Below are positions 51,101 through 62,929 of a DNA stretch of 64,000 nt, piece by piece (positions within the stretch are counted from its first letter, which is position 1; each line of letters opens with the position of its first letter). The notes under the pieces were generated by a model, which was not told the DNA's origin, ran no database searches, and worked only from the letters and a program-made list of their open reading frames with translations. The position numbers and the translations under genes are program-made. Source of the stretch: Sternotherus odoratus (Eukaryota; Chordata; Testudines; Kinosternidae); NCBI GenBank assembly GCA_032164245.1, contig JAVMKO010000001.1:20683603-20747602 (forward strand), given 5' to 3'.

Positions 51101-52043
51101 ACAACAGAGGATTATATGACAGTGTGGGAAATGGCTGGATCCTTTAACTATTGCCAGTATTCTTGATGTTTGGGATTTTTCTAAAGGGGTAGACTGCCAT
51201 GGCCTTGCCCTGCTGCTAAAAAGGTCTAATTTGGGGGAAGATTTTTGCTGAATCCCTTTGAAACACACTGACTTTGGAAGTGTAAAGGAAGGTGAAAGGA
51301 GGGGATAGAATATTATATGATATTCACATGGGTTTTAAAATTTAACAGAAACTATCAACGGATTCCCAAACCAAAAGTTGTGATTTCAGTAGCTGTGTAA
51401 ATTCCAAGACAAAGCATTAAAGTGAGTTGAAAGATCTACCCTAAAGAACATGAAACACAAGCTGCAGGAGACCAAAGCAATCAAGAACATAACAGGCATT
51501 CCAAGATATAACAGGCCAGATTCAGGCCAGATGTAATTCCACTGACTTCTATTGAGATACACACCAGGGATAAGTCTTCCTTATTTTCTTTATTAGTCCC
51601 TCTGTAAGAATTAAGTTTGTCACCTTCTGGCAATATGTAATTTCAGATGTAAAATATAACGTACCACATTTTGATTTTTATCGACCGGTTCTTTGATTCA
51701 CTAGCACATTGTCACTGAGATGTAAAAACAAATTAAGACATTTTGGGAACTGTTTAGTTCCTATTTCTGAAAATACCCAAAGCTTACAAATACTGCTCAT
51801 TATTAATGTAATTTGGATATTACCGCGATTTTATTTTACTTCTGTAATAAAATGCAAATAATTGTTTTTATATTATATCAGGCAGGTTTTTTTTATTATT
51901 ATTAGTGTGATTATTGAACATTAAAAGGATTTAACACTGCCACTTTAAAGTTAAATTCAGCTGATTAAAAATCCCAGGTTGTTGGTAAACCATTGAGTCA
52001 TTATTTAAAACAGTTGCCACCCAGTGGGCATATGTGACAATAT

Positions 52044-52235
52044 GTCGTAGCCTTACTATCCTGGGCTGCAAGCTTGGCAGAGTTTATAAACAGAGCAAGG
52101 TTAGAGCTAATCAGGACTTGGATGGGCGACTTGTAATGAAAACCTGAGGTGGTAGGAAAGTGATATTGGGTAATCAGTAGATGACACACTTCTCTCTGAT
52201 TTAGTACAAAGCCAGTCCCCCCTGGCAAATTATGG
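52044..52235 (+). repeat. 5S rRNA-derived SINE
   Basis: GTAGCCTTACTATCCTGGGC resembles the 5' end of 5S rRNA, and AATCAGGACTTGGATGGGCGAC its internal promoter region. The body then gives GATTTAGTACAAAGCCAGT, matching 7900-8075. It is a decayed 5S-Sauria-type copy. Confidence 0.65.
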
Positions 52236-53004
52236 AAGGAAACTGGTCTGTAGAAGGTACCAGTACCTACCTCTAATTAATGTCATGGTTACAAAGTGGT
52301 CAGAAAAGAATGGACTCCAGGTGTGGAAATAGACCTTAATTAAGAGAGGCCCACACACACAATACTGGATAGCCAGTCCACTACATTAACATGAATTTAC
52401 CCTCCTGAACAGATATTATGATTGCAAAAACAACAACGCAAACACTTCATAAATTTGGCTCCACTGCCAAAATGTCATCAAAACATCTTTAGCCAGAAAA
52501 TTTCCTTCTTGCTACTTCTCCCAAATCACTATTCCCCAAAACGACTGTCTGTATATTACCTGTTCCCCCCTAGATGTAAATTGTCCTTTGATTTCAATGG
52601 GAGCTAGGCACCTAAGTCCCTGTGAGAATCTGGGACTCAGTCACCACTCTACTCTTGTGTTCATGTGACTGCAATTTGTTACATAAGTGAGTGTTTCTAG
52701 CTAGACATGCTCAGTTCCTGCATATGAAAGGACCCTTGCTCACGTGGTGAAGATGTGAACACTGGCACTCCACCAAAAAGCACCTACTAATCATACCAAC
52801 TACAAGTGCAGTAAGTCTTGACATTCCCAATTCATCTACTCCACTTATAGTATTCGTTCAAAGAAGATTTTTTTCAAAACACAGATGAATGAGGCACCAT
52901 TAGCCTTCAGTGGGTGTTGGACACTGTCTGTCCTTTGTACCTTTGGAAAGCTCCTGCTTAACTCATTTCCTCCTTTTTGGCACAATGTTAAAAATCTCAT
53001 GGCA

Positions 53005-53035
53005 CTTTCTTTTCTTTTCTTTTCTTTTCTTTTTT
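53005..53035 (+). repeat. (TTTCT)n microsatellite
   Basis: About six uninterrupted pentamers of TTTCT, ending in a T run. Confidence 0.9.
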
Positions 53036-53084
53036 GGCCATAGTAAGAGTGACAGCCTTCATATTCTCATTACATGGTAATATG

Positions 53085-53175
53085 GGGAGTACTTGTGGCA
53101 CCTTAGAAACTAACAAATTTATTTGGGCATAAGCTTTTGTGGGCTAAAACCCACTTCATCAGACGCATGGAGTGG
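53085..53175 (+). repeat. Interspersed tail (GCACCTTAGAAACTAACAAATTT family)
   Basis: AGTACTTGTGGCACCTTAG, GCATAAGCTTTTGTGGGC and CCACTTCATCAGACGCATGG are a single copy of the arm that forms the palindrome at 23521-23706. I attribute it tentatively to Penelope-like elements. Confidence 0.6.
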
Positions 53176-54678
53176 AAAATACAGTAGGAAGATATATATC
53201 CCCACCCCCACCTGCAGTTTCAACTGAATATGGTAGTCACTTGTTCTTTTCATAAACTTGTGCAGGAGTATGGCATGCATTGTTAAACAGCTGCCATTTT
53301 GTACCACAGGTGTGGCGGCATTTCAGTGGAGTGTGGAAGGGAATGAAAATATACCTTTTTATATCATTTTAAATGTTTGTAATATGCTTTCAGATCCTTT
53401 GGAACGAAAGGTGCTAAAGAAGAGGCTACATTTATCATTACCACCACAGGCTTTGTTTGTGTCTGTAAAATGTCTTGAAGTTAAAGCAAAGACTTGATAC
53501 TTCAGACACACTACCAAATTCCTCTAGAATCTAGCCATGACCTCAGAAAGGAGATGGGGGGGTGGAGAGGAGAAAGAGCGAGAATAAAATAATTAATTCG
53601 GTAGCTCTAAAGCATAAAATTTTTCATTTTTTCATATTTATGTTTATTATGAAAAAGCAATCATCTTAGTGATGGTTGAACAAGCTCAAACAAACTATTA
53701 TGTCTGCACACAGCTCTTAAAAGGTTTTTCTTTTAAGCGGCAAATTACTTTACATTACTGCCCTTTGATCTACCCTAGAATTCTGATATTTTCTCATAAC
53801 ATACTAACACTAGGGGAAAACCAGATTAAAATACCACTGCATCAGTATTCTCTTTGTTAGTCAGTTCCAGGTTACAACACCAATGGTTTGCTAACATTAA
53901 CGTTTACTGAGACTAAAGGGTGCTTTTTTCTGCATAATTTCTTTTCATTTAAAAAGAAAAAGAAGGAGGAGAACAGTTTCCATCTCAAACTGATAATGTT
54001 TAGAGATACAAAAAGGTACTGTTCTCACGTTCTTCTTCAAACATAATACTTTTCACCAAAATATAAACCAAGGGCTTTGCTGTTAACAGGATTCTTTTGT
54101 GATGTAGTCATACTCAAAATTAGTTTCTTAGGGCATTTCAAATTCCTCTTATAGTGGTTGTCTTCAAAAATGAATGCATACATTTCAGTGTGAAAAACCA
54201 ATATAAATAAATTTCAAGTAAAGGGCCCACTCATGCAGTTCTTACACGGGCAAAACGTCCATTGAGGTCTGCCTGCCAATAGTACTTTTTGGCCCACAAA
54301 ATAGGAAATACCAGTGATGTTCTGCATTCTAACGTGGCAGCTAATGTAATTGTTCATATAATTCACCTGTATTCATTTTAGCTGTGGAGGATCCAGACTA
54401 TTGAAAAAAATTGGTATGTTATAAAATCTGTCATTCTAGGCATAAAATGTCCATTAGTCTTCCATGATGCAATCATGGATAAAGAAAGCAAACAGTAGAG
54501 TCACTTCAGCATAAGCTTCCATTTTGGGTATTGACTGTACAAAGTCTTTACCTGGCTGCAAAAATCCCATAAAGAGCAAACTATCAAGGTTTCAGTCTTA
54601 CCATGAATTTTGTGAGCAAACGTGACATCAGCATGTAATGTATTTATCCGTGCCTGGCCTATCGCACACCAGCGGCAA

Positions 54679-54795
54679 GGGTGACCAGATGTCCCTATTT
54701 TATAAGGACAGTCCCGATTTTTGGGTCTTTTTCTTATATAGGCTCCTATTACCCATCCCCATCCCAATTTTTCACATTTGCTGTCTGGTCACCCC
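54679..54795 (+). mobile_element. MITE (GGGTGACCAGA family)
   Basis: The left terminus GGGTGACCAGATGTCCC and the right TGCTGTCTGGTCACCCC are inverted at GGGTGACCAGA. The middle, CCCGATTTTTGGGTCTTTTTC, is shared with 60855 and, reversed, with 27048. Confidence 0.75.
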
Positions 54796-54839
54796 ACCAG
54801 CAGCTGTCATCTGAACAAAGCCAGGGATTGGAGCGGAGA

Positions 54840-55335
54840 CTTTCTAGCACTACAGGAAATATTGTTGGTGTTTCAGGAGGCAGCCCTTGTCTACATCAGT
54901 ATTTGATACATTGTCAATGGTCTTTGACTATGGTAATAGAGGGGCCTGGTGGTATATGATGGAAAGTTGGAGGGGATGGGCTCTAAGATGCTACAGAGAA
55001 TTCTTTCCGGGGTGTCTGGCTGGTGAGTCTTTCACACATGCTCAGGGTTCAGCTGATCGCCATATTTGGGGCTGGGAAGAAATTTTCCTCCAGGCCAGAC
55101 TGGCAGAGGCCCTGGAGGTTTTTCCACCTTCCCCTGCATCAGGGGGCATGGGTCACTTGCTGGAGGATTCTCTGAACCTTGAAGTCCTTAAACCAAGATT
55201 TGAGGACTTCAATAGCTCAGATATAGGTGAGAGGTATATTGCAGGAATGGGTGGGTAAAATTCTATGGCCTGTGTTGTGCAGCAGGTCAGACTAGATGAT
55301 CATAATGGTCACTTCTGCCCTTAAACCTGAGAGTC
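54840..55335 (+). mobile_element. CR1-type LINE 3'UTR
   Basis: GGCTGGGAAGAAATTTTCCTCC, GGTCACTTGCTGGAGGATTC, TTTGAGGACTTCAATAGCTCAG and CAGACTAGATGATCATAATGG ending GAGTCTATGG form the non-coding 3' end of a turtle CR1-type LINE. The MITE at 55339 starts directly at its tail. The long frames here are untranslated LINE sequence. Confidence 0.75.
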
Positions 55336-55338
55336 TAT

Positions 55339-55613
55339 GGGCTTGTCTTCACTACCACAGGTAGAAATCGATCTTTTGGCGATCGATTTATCGCGTCTCA
55401 TCAAGACGCGATAAATCAATCGCCAGCGGCGCCCCCTTCGACTCCGGAACTCCAGCTCGCCAAGAGGCGCAAGCTGGAGTCGACGGGGGAGTGTCCGACT
55501 GACTGCCGCTGCCGTGAGGACGGCAAGTAAGTCGGCTGAAGCTATGCCAACTTATTAACGTAGCTGAAGTTGCGTATCTTCAGCCAATCCCCACCCCTAG
55601 CGAAGACCAGCCC
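55339..55613. mobile_element. Palindromic MITE with TAT duplication
   Basis: It starts GGGCTTGTCTTCACTACC, ends TAGCGAAGACCAGCCC, and has TAT on each side (55336-55338, 55614-55616). The near-perfect hairpin ATTTATCGCGTCTCATCAAGACGCGATAAAT lies near the left end, with a second pairing GACTCCGGAACTCCAGCTCG...CAAGCTGGAGTCGAC. The 3-bp duplication suggests the PIF/Harbinger superfamily. Confidence 0.75.
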
Positions 55614-56907
55614 TATGCATCTAGCAAATTAGCCCGTAGATGTCTGGAAGAGGCTACTGTGACTGTGAAGCACTAGCTTTTCATAGGCAAATTCATGAGA
55701 GCTGAGAAGCCTGAAAACTTGAGCCCTCTTTTTATTAGTGGGAGGGGTTTTAAAATTCAGCGGAGACCCTAAACCCAGTTAGACTCCAAGCCCAGAGTGT
55801 TTGCCTTATGCCAAATTTGTACTTTTGATCTTTGAAATGCTATTTTTCCCCAGATATGCCCATGGTGCAAAAGCACATGACTGGCACCAGATGGGAAAAT
55901 AAATATCTCCTCTGCTGGCCAGGCTGTTCACTCTCACCAGGTCACCCACCGCAATATTGTCTTTTCTATTTTTGGCTGCAAAAGAAATAAGTAATTAAGC
56001 AGGCTGCTTCTGTTAAATGTACGGTCTCCATAGAGTGAGTCTTTACATCCCAGACTGGAACATAAAGCACATTTCGTGCAGCCTCCTGAGGATTGAAACT
56101 GGCCACAATGTTACTTAGGAAAAAGAAATGTTGCAGATTTTTAGGAGAAGTTCAGATGTATGTGCTGCCCTTCTGAAGCCCAGACTTAACCCTCGGTCAG
56201 GAGATAACATTTTATCCTTAATAAACATGCGGGCTCCTCTCATTGGGTCTCATCATTTCATGGATTTGTTCAACTGGCAGCATTTTGATCTTACTGAAAT
56301 GGTGGCAATTAGAGGACCACATTAACCAAGCTCTGGCCTCACAGTGGAAGAGGGTGGGAGCCAGGCATCCAAGCAGCGCCGAAGAGCTGCCTGCCTTAAG
56401 TTGAATCAACAGAAATGTTGATCACTCACTCAAAGAGAAAGAAACACTGGCCCACCCAAGATAAGACACTTTATATTCTGCCAGTGCTTTGGGATGTAGG
56501 TGCTGAAGTCTAATTAACTCTTCTGAATTACATGTGAAGGGCCACATCCTTCACCATCCTATTCATCTGAGTTGTTCCAAAGAGGTTAGTAGGGCGACTC
56601 ATGAGAGTAGAGGCTTGCAGGATTGGACCAAAGTATTTATGACACGGAGAAGAATATGATGCCTCTGGCTTTCATTATGGCTCAGCATATCCTAAGCACC
56701 ATCTATCTTATGAAAATGGGATCTACAGAATCTAACCAAATTCTATTGAGGCAGAGTAACTGAGACAAATTCAGGGGTGATAGCCAAGACTTTAGAGAGC
56801 CTATAGGTCTTTACATAAGGCAGAACACTGTAGATACACTTTCAGAATAACAGGGACCTAAACATCACAATAGTATAGTTGTTTAGAAAAAACTGGATTT
56901 TGATAGA

Positions 56908-57000
56908 TCATAGAATCATAGAATATCAGGGTTGGACAGGACCTCAGGAGGTCATCTAGTCCAACCACCTGCTCAAATCAGGACTAACCCCAACTAAATG
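56908..57000 (-). mobile_element. CR1 LINE 3'-end fragment
   Basis: TCATAGAATCATAGAATATCAGGGTTGGACAGGACCTCAGGAGG is the reversed CR1 3' terminus. The copy is only about 95 bases long. Confidence 0.85.
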
Positions 57001-57458
57001 ATGACATGGTCTGGACCACAAATTTCTGCTGATTGCTGTATGCTTGTAGGGACATATATAATAGATACCGGTAGCAGCAAGGCCTCTTCATTTGTCCGTT
57101 GAGAGAGACATTATATGGCTAACTAAGAAATCCACTAAAATGGCACAAAAATGCATTTTGATTTCACCAGCATATGTTGTTATTATTATACTTTTCATAT
57201 ACACAAAGAAAAGTTAAACCTATATCATCACACTTGCTATTTTCAGTACCAAATCCCACAGGTCTCACTCAGGCAAATCTGTTGATGTCATTTCTACCTC
57301 CCACCTCCATTGAGTTCAATGGGAGTTTTGCCCAACTAAGGGTTCCAGGGTTTAGGTCCAACTCGGGTTTTAGGTATTTAACTGATGTTTGAAATACTGC
57401 ATATTATCCACGTTATGTGAATAATTCCTTAACTCGCTTCTCTTTGTTGTTCTAACAG

Positions 57459-57515
57459 ACGAACCAAACTCCTGGAGTTCTCTCTCTGCCACCTCCCCAG
57501 GTCTGCCGGAAATAG
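57459..57515 (+). CDS. MAGI2: MAGI2 terminal exon: short C-terminal tail (frame with cassette included)
   Basis: After the phase-0 end of the 43704-43792 exon, this exon is read ACG AAC CAA..., giving TNQTPGVLSLPPPQVCRK and a TAG at 57513-57515. The peptide agrees with the short S-SCAM C terminus that I remember, with conserved PTPG-like and PPPQ-CRK blocks. The stop lies in the last exon, so nonsense-mediated decay is not expected. The remaining 740 coding bases of the other frame would become 3'UTR in this isoform. Confidence 0.85.
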   Translation, partial: TNQTPGVLSLPPPQVCRK

Positions 57516-58258
57516 CTATTTCCCTCGATGACATAATCTCACCATTATCTTCATCACATCTAGCCCCACTCTCTGACCCTTCTCACCAGATAAATCCAGA
57601 ACCAAGATGGGATATCAAGAGGGAACATGATGTAAGAAAACCAAAGGAGCTTTTGTCAAATGGCCACAAAAAGAAAAGGTTAGGAGAGCAAAGAGAAAGG
57701 TCAGCAAGTCCTAAAAAGGTAGACAGGACAGAGCATGAAGAGGCTTCTAGGAAAGGCTTCTCAGAAGGCAAAAAAAAGCCCACTGGTGGTGGCAGGCCCG
57801 CCTCCGAAAGTAAGGCAATAGGACAGAGTGTTACGATCGAGGCTGGAGCAAGAGAGCATGCATGTGCTGGAATCAATGATGAACATCTTGGGAGATCCAA
57901 GAAGCCAGAAAGCAGGAAAGATGGATCTTTCAGTATGAATGAAGATCACAGATCTGGAAATACCACTGAGAAGAAATCTGCAGCTTCTGAACATGTCAGG
58001 CTTGATTTAGCTGGTGCTACAAAGACGTACAGTAGCAATAGCTGCAGTTCACAAGGAAGTGATATGGACCAGAACAAGAGGGACTCTGATGGGAAACCCA
58101 GTGAGTTCCCCAGGAAGGGACATCTCCATTCCATTAACACGCGCAGCATCAACAATACAGTTCGGAAGGCAACTGTCTCACCAGGCCCATGGAAAATTCC
58201 TGGCTCGGATAAGCTCCCTAGTGTACTGAAGTCTGGCACTTCTGCCATGAGCAGATAA
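57459..58258 (+). CDS. MAGI2: MAGI2 terminal exon: long C-terminal tail (frame with cassette skipped)
   Basis: The acceptor is TTGTTCTAACAG. When joined to 37416, G+AC makes Asp, then 265 codons run to TAA at 58256-58258. The product starts DEPNSWSSLSATSPGLPEI, contains WDIKREHDVRKPKEL and GEQRERSASP, both typical of MAGI2, and ends PSVLKSGTSAMSR. The tail is Lys/Arg/Ser-rich with no folded domain and is probably disordered. It is much more AT- and Lys-rich than I remember for the mammalian tail, which is Ala/Gly/Pro-rich. The first 57 bases also code in a second frame when the cassette exon is included. Confidence 0.95.
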
Positions 58259-60290
58259 ATAAGTGAACTGTTGCCCTCTAACTGTTTCACACTGATGCAG
58301 AACATACTTCTTAGCTTCTGTCTCACATTGATTTATTTTAATTTATTTTAACTATCACACATATACACAAACACTGAGGAATGGAAACATTAATGTGTAA
58401 TTCCATGACAATGTGCACAATGTCTAATAAATTCAAGCAGCATATAGTCAACATGGAGATTTAAAACTGACCCTAAAGTCCCCAGTTCCATTTTAGGGAC
58501 TTTGGCAGCTATGGAAGAAACCAAAACAAAACGAAGGACAATACGTCAGAGAAGGACAATGCAGTGTAGCTTTAGTATTTTTATTCCACTGCATGAAGGA
58601 CTTGGATTTAGTTCAAACTTTATATCAAGGAACTGGAACAAGTTAGAGCAATCACAAACTGGAACATCGCCTTAAATAAAACTGCACGAAGCAAGCTGAA
58701 CCTGAGAAAGGATATTTTAACTGAGCTAAGATGTTGTAAATACATTGTTCTCAACACATCTAGACAAGGGTTGAAGGGTTTCTTTGAAACTATACGCCCA
58801 TGACATGTCTCCACTGTTAACAATTTGGAATAGCCCACATGATCCCCAGCAGCATAGTCCACTTCATGTGTTGAGTTGGATAAGTTGGGGGATCTAGTGG
58901 ATTCGTTGGTGTGATAGCATTTCTACTGCCATTTTGTGAACAAAATCATATTTCTGTACATTGGAAAGGAGTTAGGGTGCAGTTGTAGTTGCAAATTATC
59001 CTCCAAAGCATTTTACCACAGGTTCCCCTATTACTACAAGTAGCACAGAAACCTCAATTGGTCAAGCTCAAAACTGAGACTTACAGTTACAAGATCTTTA
59101 TAATGACAGGATGATTCTTAAAAGAAAAAAAAGCTGCAGTTTCCTTAACGAAAGGCCTTTCTCCCCACAGACTTTGCTTATCAACACTGCTGTTTCATAC
59201 ATCTGTGCAGATTTTAGTTAAGGCATTTTAAGTTTTGGCAGATCAGATGCTTTTAATGCATGCACTAATACAAATCAGACTTGTTTCCAAGATAAATGTC
59301 CTTAGTTCATTATATTTTCAGCAGAGGAATTTTCTCACTTACCATCTTACTTGTTTTTCTGTCTCGAATTTCAAGTCTCACCTTCCTGGGGAGGGATGCC
59401 AAATTCCATGAGTCACCATTCTGTCCCCAGTAGGATCCTTGTTTTGCCAAAAAGCTCTGGATAATAATACAGTGGCTGTTTAAAAAATGTTGATGCTATT
59501 TTCAGAAATAGACTTCAGTAGGCTAGCAAACTCTGATCTTCATGTGCGTTGCTCAAGAATCAAATTGAGATCATCGTTATCCAAACAGGTCAGCACATCA
59601 TATATCTCTCAAACATTGCACTTGACTCATTCTCCCCTTAGCAGTGTGTAGGCATGTTTCTTCCTATCAAATTCTTTTAAAAGTCTCAAATAAAGGATTT
59701 TGCAGCTTTTAAAACCTTTTCTTTTTAAGAAAAACTCCATTTATCATATTTAAAAAAGCACAAATCCATGTAGCTGTTGACAGTTTTTATTTAATTAAAA
59801 GAAAATCTTTTCCCCCTGAACTAGAAATCCAATATAATTTGCCATTAATTTATTGAATTGGATTTTGGACAACGCTTCAGTAGTGTAGATGCAGGCCCCG
59901 GTATCTTATTTTCTATGTGTAAAGAAACAAATAATAAAACCTGAAAAACAATTGAGATTATGCTAGCATAAACTCTAATTTGCACAGTTCACAGCTACTC
60001 CTTGTGCAGTAATTGCTTTATGCGGCTGTAATCAATAACCTGTGAAGACAGCACATCATCTAAACCCCATTCCAAATAATATTTCTGTGTAGTGTTAGCT
60101 GTGAATTTACCCTGTACAGCTCGATCTCTATAAATATAATTCCATGTATTAATAGTCACAGAAAGGCTGTAAGTGAGCAACTATTTTTATGAAACGCACC
60201 ACTATGGATAAATTAACTTTTACAGAAATCTTGTTTACTGTATGATAATCTAAACCACTGTCAAATAAAATATATATATCCAAAAAAAAA
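58259..60290 (+). other. MAGI2: MAGI2 3' untranslated region
   Basis: From the TAA at 58256 the sequence is AT-rich with no recognised repeat for about 2 kb, unlike the repeat-laden introns; this supports an exonic UTR under constraint. Hexamers AATAAA occur at 58426, 58675, 59689, 59933 and 60264. The last is followed by an A-rich stretch and GT/T-rich sequence, so I place the main end near 60290. The end is an inference; shorter forms using upstream hexamers are possible. Confidence 0.7.
60264..60269 (+). promoter_or_regulatory. MAGI2: Candidate main poly(A) signal of MAGI2
   Basis: AATAAA lies in TGTCAAATAAAATATAT, about 2 kb past the stop, with a T/GT-rich stretch (60330-60365) downstream. 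The earlier AATAAA hexamers at 58426 and 58675 would give short UTRs. Confidence 0.55.
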
Positions 60291-60854
60291 ATTTTCAGCT
60301 GTACGTACCATGTCTTAATTGCGAGGGGTTTTTTTAATGGGCTACCAGGAAATAAATGTTTGCGTGCACTGGACTGGAAATAACACACAATTTCATTATG
60401 CAAAAATATTGCCATGTTGATTTCTGATTCAGAGGAAGAATACAATTCCTGAATTAAAATGCAGGCAGCCAGTACAGATATCTAAAGAAAATTTATTTTG
60501 TGTGTCTATATTTAGAAACAGCAAAAGCTTTTGGGCAAACCCCCGACCCTGCTAAAAAACCTGAACGCTCCCCTCACTCCCAGCGTGAGATATAAAAACT
60601 AGAGCTGGTGAGCCCCACAGCACTGGAAGTCATCGGTCATGCTCTTCTAATGTGGATAATTGGAATTTGGCAGTCTGAGCACTGTAAAGGTTTGCTGACT
60701 TGACTGGATTATGGGACACGATTTAAGTACCAACTTATCTGATAGAAACACTCAATCAGAATATATCAGGAAACATCAGAGAGTAATTTTATTGTATTGA
60801 ATGGATTTAGGACACACTCATGTAAGTTACGGGGATAGTCTCCTGCTCCCATGT

Positions 60855-60975
60855 AGAGTGACCAGCTGTCCTGATGTTATAGGGACTGTCACGATTTTTG
60901 GGTCTTTTTCTTATATAGGCTCCTATTACTCCCCACCCCTGTCCCAATTTTTTACACTTGCTGTCTGGTCACCCC
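60855..60975 (+). mobile_element. MITE (GGGTGACCAGA family)
   Basis: The left end TAGAGTGACCAGCTGTCC and right end GCTGTCTGGTCACCCC bracket the same CGATTTTTGGGTCTTTTTC core as 54679. The left terminus has lost one of the Gs. Confidence 0.7.
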
Positions 60976-62274
60976 ACTCCCATTGAGCTTAATGGAAAAA
61001 CTCCTTTTAAATTCCATGGGTGCGCGATTCAGCCAGGATTATTATGTAATTTGCTAACTCGTGACACCTTAGTATCATGGACACTAATAACTAGAGTTGA
61101 TTCCTACAAATATGACATTTTGACACAATGAAAAATTTTGTTCCATTTTCTCAAAATATTCTTTCATTTAGATGTTTGGAATCTGGAAAATTTCAGTTTT
61201 CCATTTTCAGTATTTGGATTTTGGCTGCCCTTCATGTCTTGGGAAGAGGTTCTGTATACACCAACCCACCACTGCTGGAACCAATAGATAAATTGCTACA
61301 CAAGTGTAAAAAAACCATGACAATAGGCAGCCAAACAGGCCAGTTCTGCACCCACTAAAGTCAACAGGTGTTTTGTCACTAACTTCTATATGAGCAGAGT
61401 CAAGCCTGAAATACTGTCAGCTGGGAATCTTATTGCTTATTGCCATGAATACTAATGTAGAATCGCATTTGTCATGGGTTAACAATATGTTTTGGCACAT
61501 CACAAAGACGTTCTTCCTTAAGAAGGGAACACAAGTAACCAATTCAATCTAAAACCTTTCATGAAAACAATGAGGAATTATTTAACCCTCCACTGTCCAG
61601 CAAGAGCAATGCCTGGATATCTACGCCACAGCTGAATCTCTCTAGTGCCTTGATGTTGTCAGTGTATAAAGGCCCGTTAGGGTCACAGGCATAGGTGACA
61701 GCCAGTGTTCCCTGTAAGAGGCTGTGCTGCAATCATCCATAGAACATGCAGGTCAGAAACTCAGCTGCTCAAGTCTCCTCTGGAGAGCCCCGGACCACTT
61801 AAGACCCTGCTCTGCTCGCCTCCATCCTATGACAGGACACGTGTGGCCCTCACCTCCTCGCTGTCATTGGTGAAAATGCTGCCCAGGCTGGGCTCAGCCT
61901 GAGGAGGAGGTGGCTCTGGGTTGCCCTGTGTGCAGGAATTCAGGGGAGGGGGGGCCGGCTGGACAGTGCAGTGCTGGCTGGGTCAGGGGAATCTGCAGAG
62001 CTGCAGCCTGATGGGATCAAAGCACCTATAGCCCATCCCCCGACAATGGCTTTCCAAGGACATGGGGATTGCTGCTGACCAGAGGCAACGGAGGTGGGAG
62101 CTACAGCCATGGCCCCTTCAGCAGCCTAGCGAAGATGTGATCTGACCCCCCACCCCCATCCCTGCACAGACTCCCGGCCAGGCGCCTCATCTGCAGATTT
62201 CAGGGATACGGCCTAGTGTGTGATACTGGTGAGGGGCAACCCTGGGGCAGCATGCCCCACACACCCCCTGGCCT

Positions 62275-62440
62275 CCCCCCCCCATACACACACACACACC
62301 CTTCACCAACATCCCCTCCCCACCCACACACCCCCTCTTACTCAATACATACACACACACACACACACACACACACTTTACCCTTACCCCACACCAGCCC
62401 CTCCACATACACACCTCCTACTTACCCCCCCCCACAAACA
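62275..62440 (+). repeat. AC-rich simple repeat region
   Basis: Several (AC)n runs, the longest at about 62351-62374, are embedded in CCCCTCC-rich sequence. The frames of His/Thr/Pro it produces are repeat artefacts. Confidence 0.85.
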
Positions 62441-62929
62441 TATACCTCTACATGTTCCTTACCCCCCTCACACGAGCTCTGCGTGCACTCTTTTGCCCGC
62501 AGTGAGAGATACAGAGCTGCTGGCACGGCCAGCAACCTTTAATAAGCAACCTCTGAAGGTTTTCATGCAACTAAGATTTTAAATCTTTTATTTACAAGAG
62601 CTCTTTAAATAGAAATAAATGTTGCCTATAAAAAAAATCAGCCTAAGAACAAATTGGCAAGAAGGAGAAAACAAAGACAGATTCTCAGCCCACAGAGAAG
62701 AAAATCAAAGTGGGGTCCCCTGCAATTCACAAGGAAGGATGGGACGAAACCCAAATGATTCTTTCCTGGACAAAAAACATCAAAAAGTCAATGATAGGTT
62801 TTATGTTCCCTTAAGTGTTATTAGAACAACAGCAGGGTTGGTTACTCAGAGCTATGTTCATATAGGGAGGTAAAAAGTGAGTAAACCTTTTATACCCAAT
62901 TGTCCAAATGTCAGGGCCAGTGCAGAAGT

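Larger units (their letters stand above)
43793..57458 (+). other. MAGI2: MAGI2 intron (13.7 kb; last intron)
   Basis: It runs from GTTTGT to TCTTTGTTGTTCTAACAG. It contains a hAT-like element (46237-46940), a MITE fragment (47140-47375), a Helitron (49317-50274), a Penelope-like pseudogene (50398-51100), a 5S-headed SINE (52044-52235), a (TTTCT)n repeat, a Penelope-type tail (53085-53175), a MITE (54679-54795), CR1-type 3' ends (45595-45662, 54840-55335, 56908-57000) and a palindromic MITE (55339-55613). In 43800-45590, 47400-49310, 53200-54600 and 55620-56900 I see nothing I can name. Confidence 0.85.

Noticed and set aside
52044..52160. Functional 5S rRNA gene
   Set aside because: Similarity is partial, with indels, and continues into a SINE body.
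54887..55258. 123-codon open frame
   Set aside because: The sequence is the untranslated 3' end of a CR1-type LINE.
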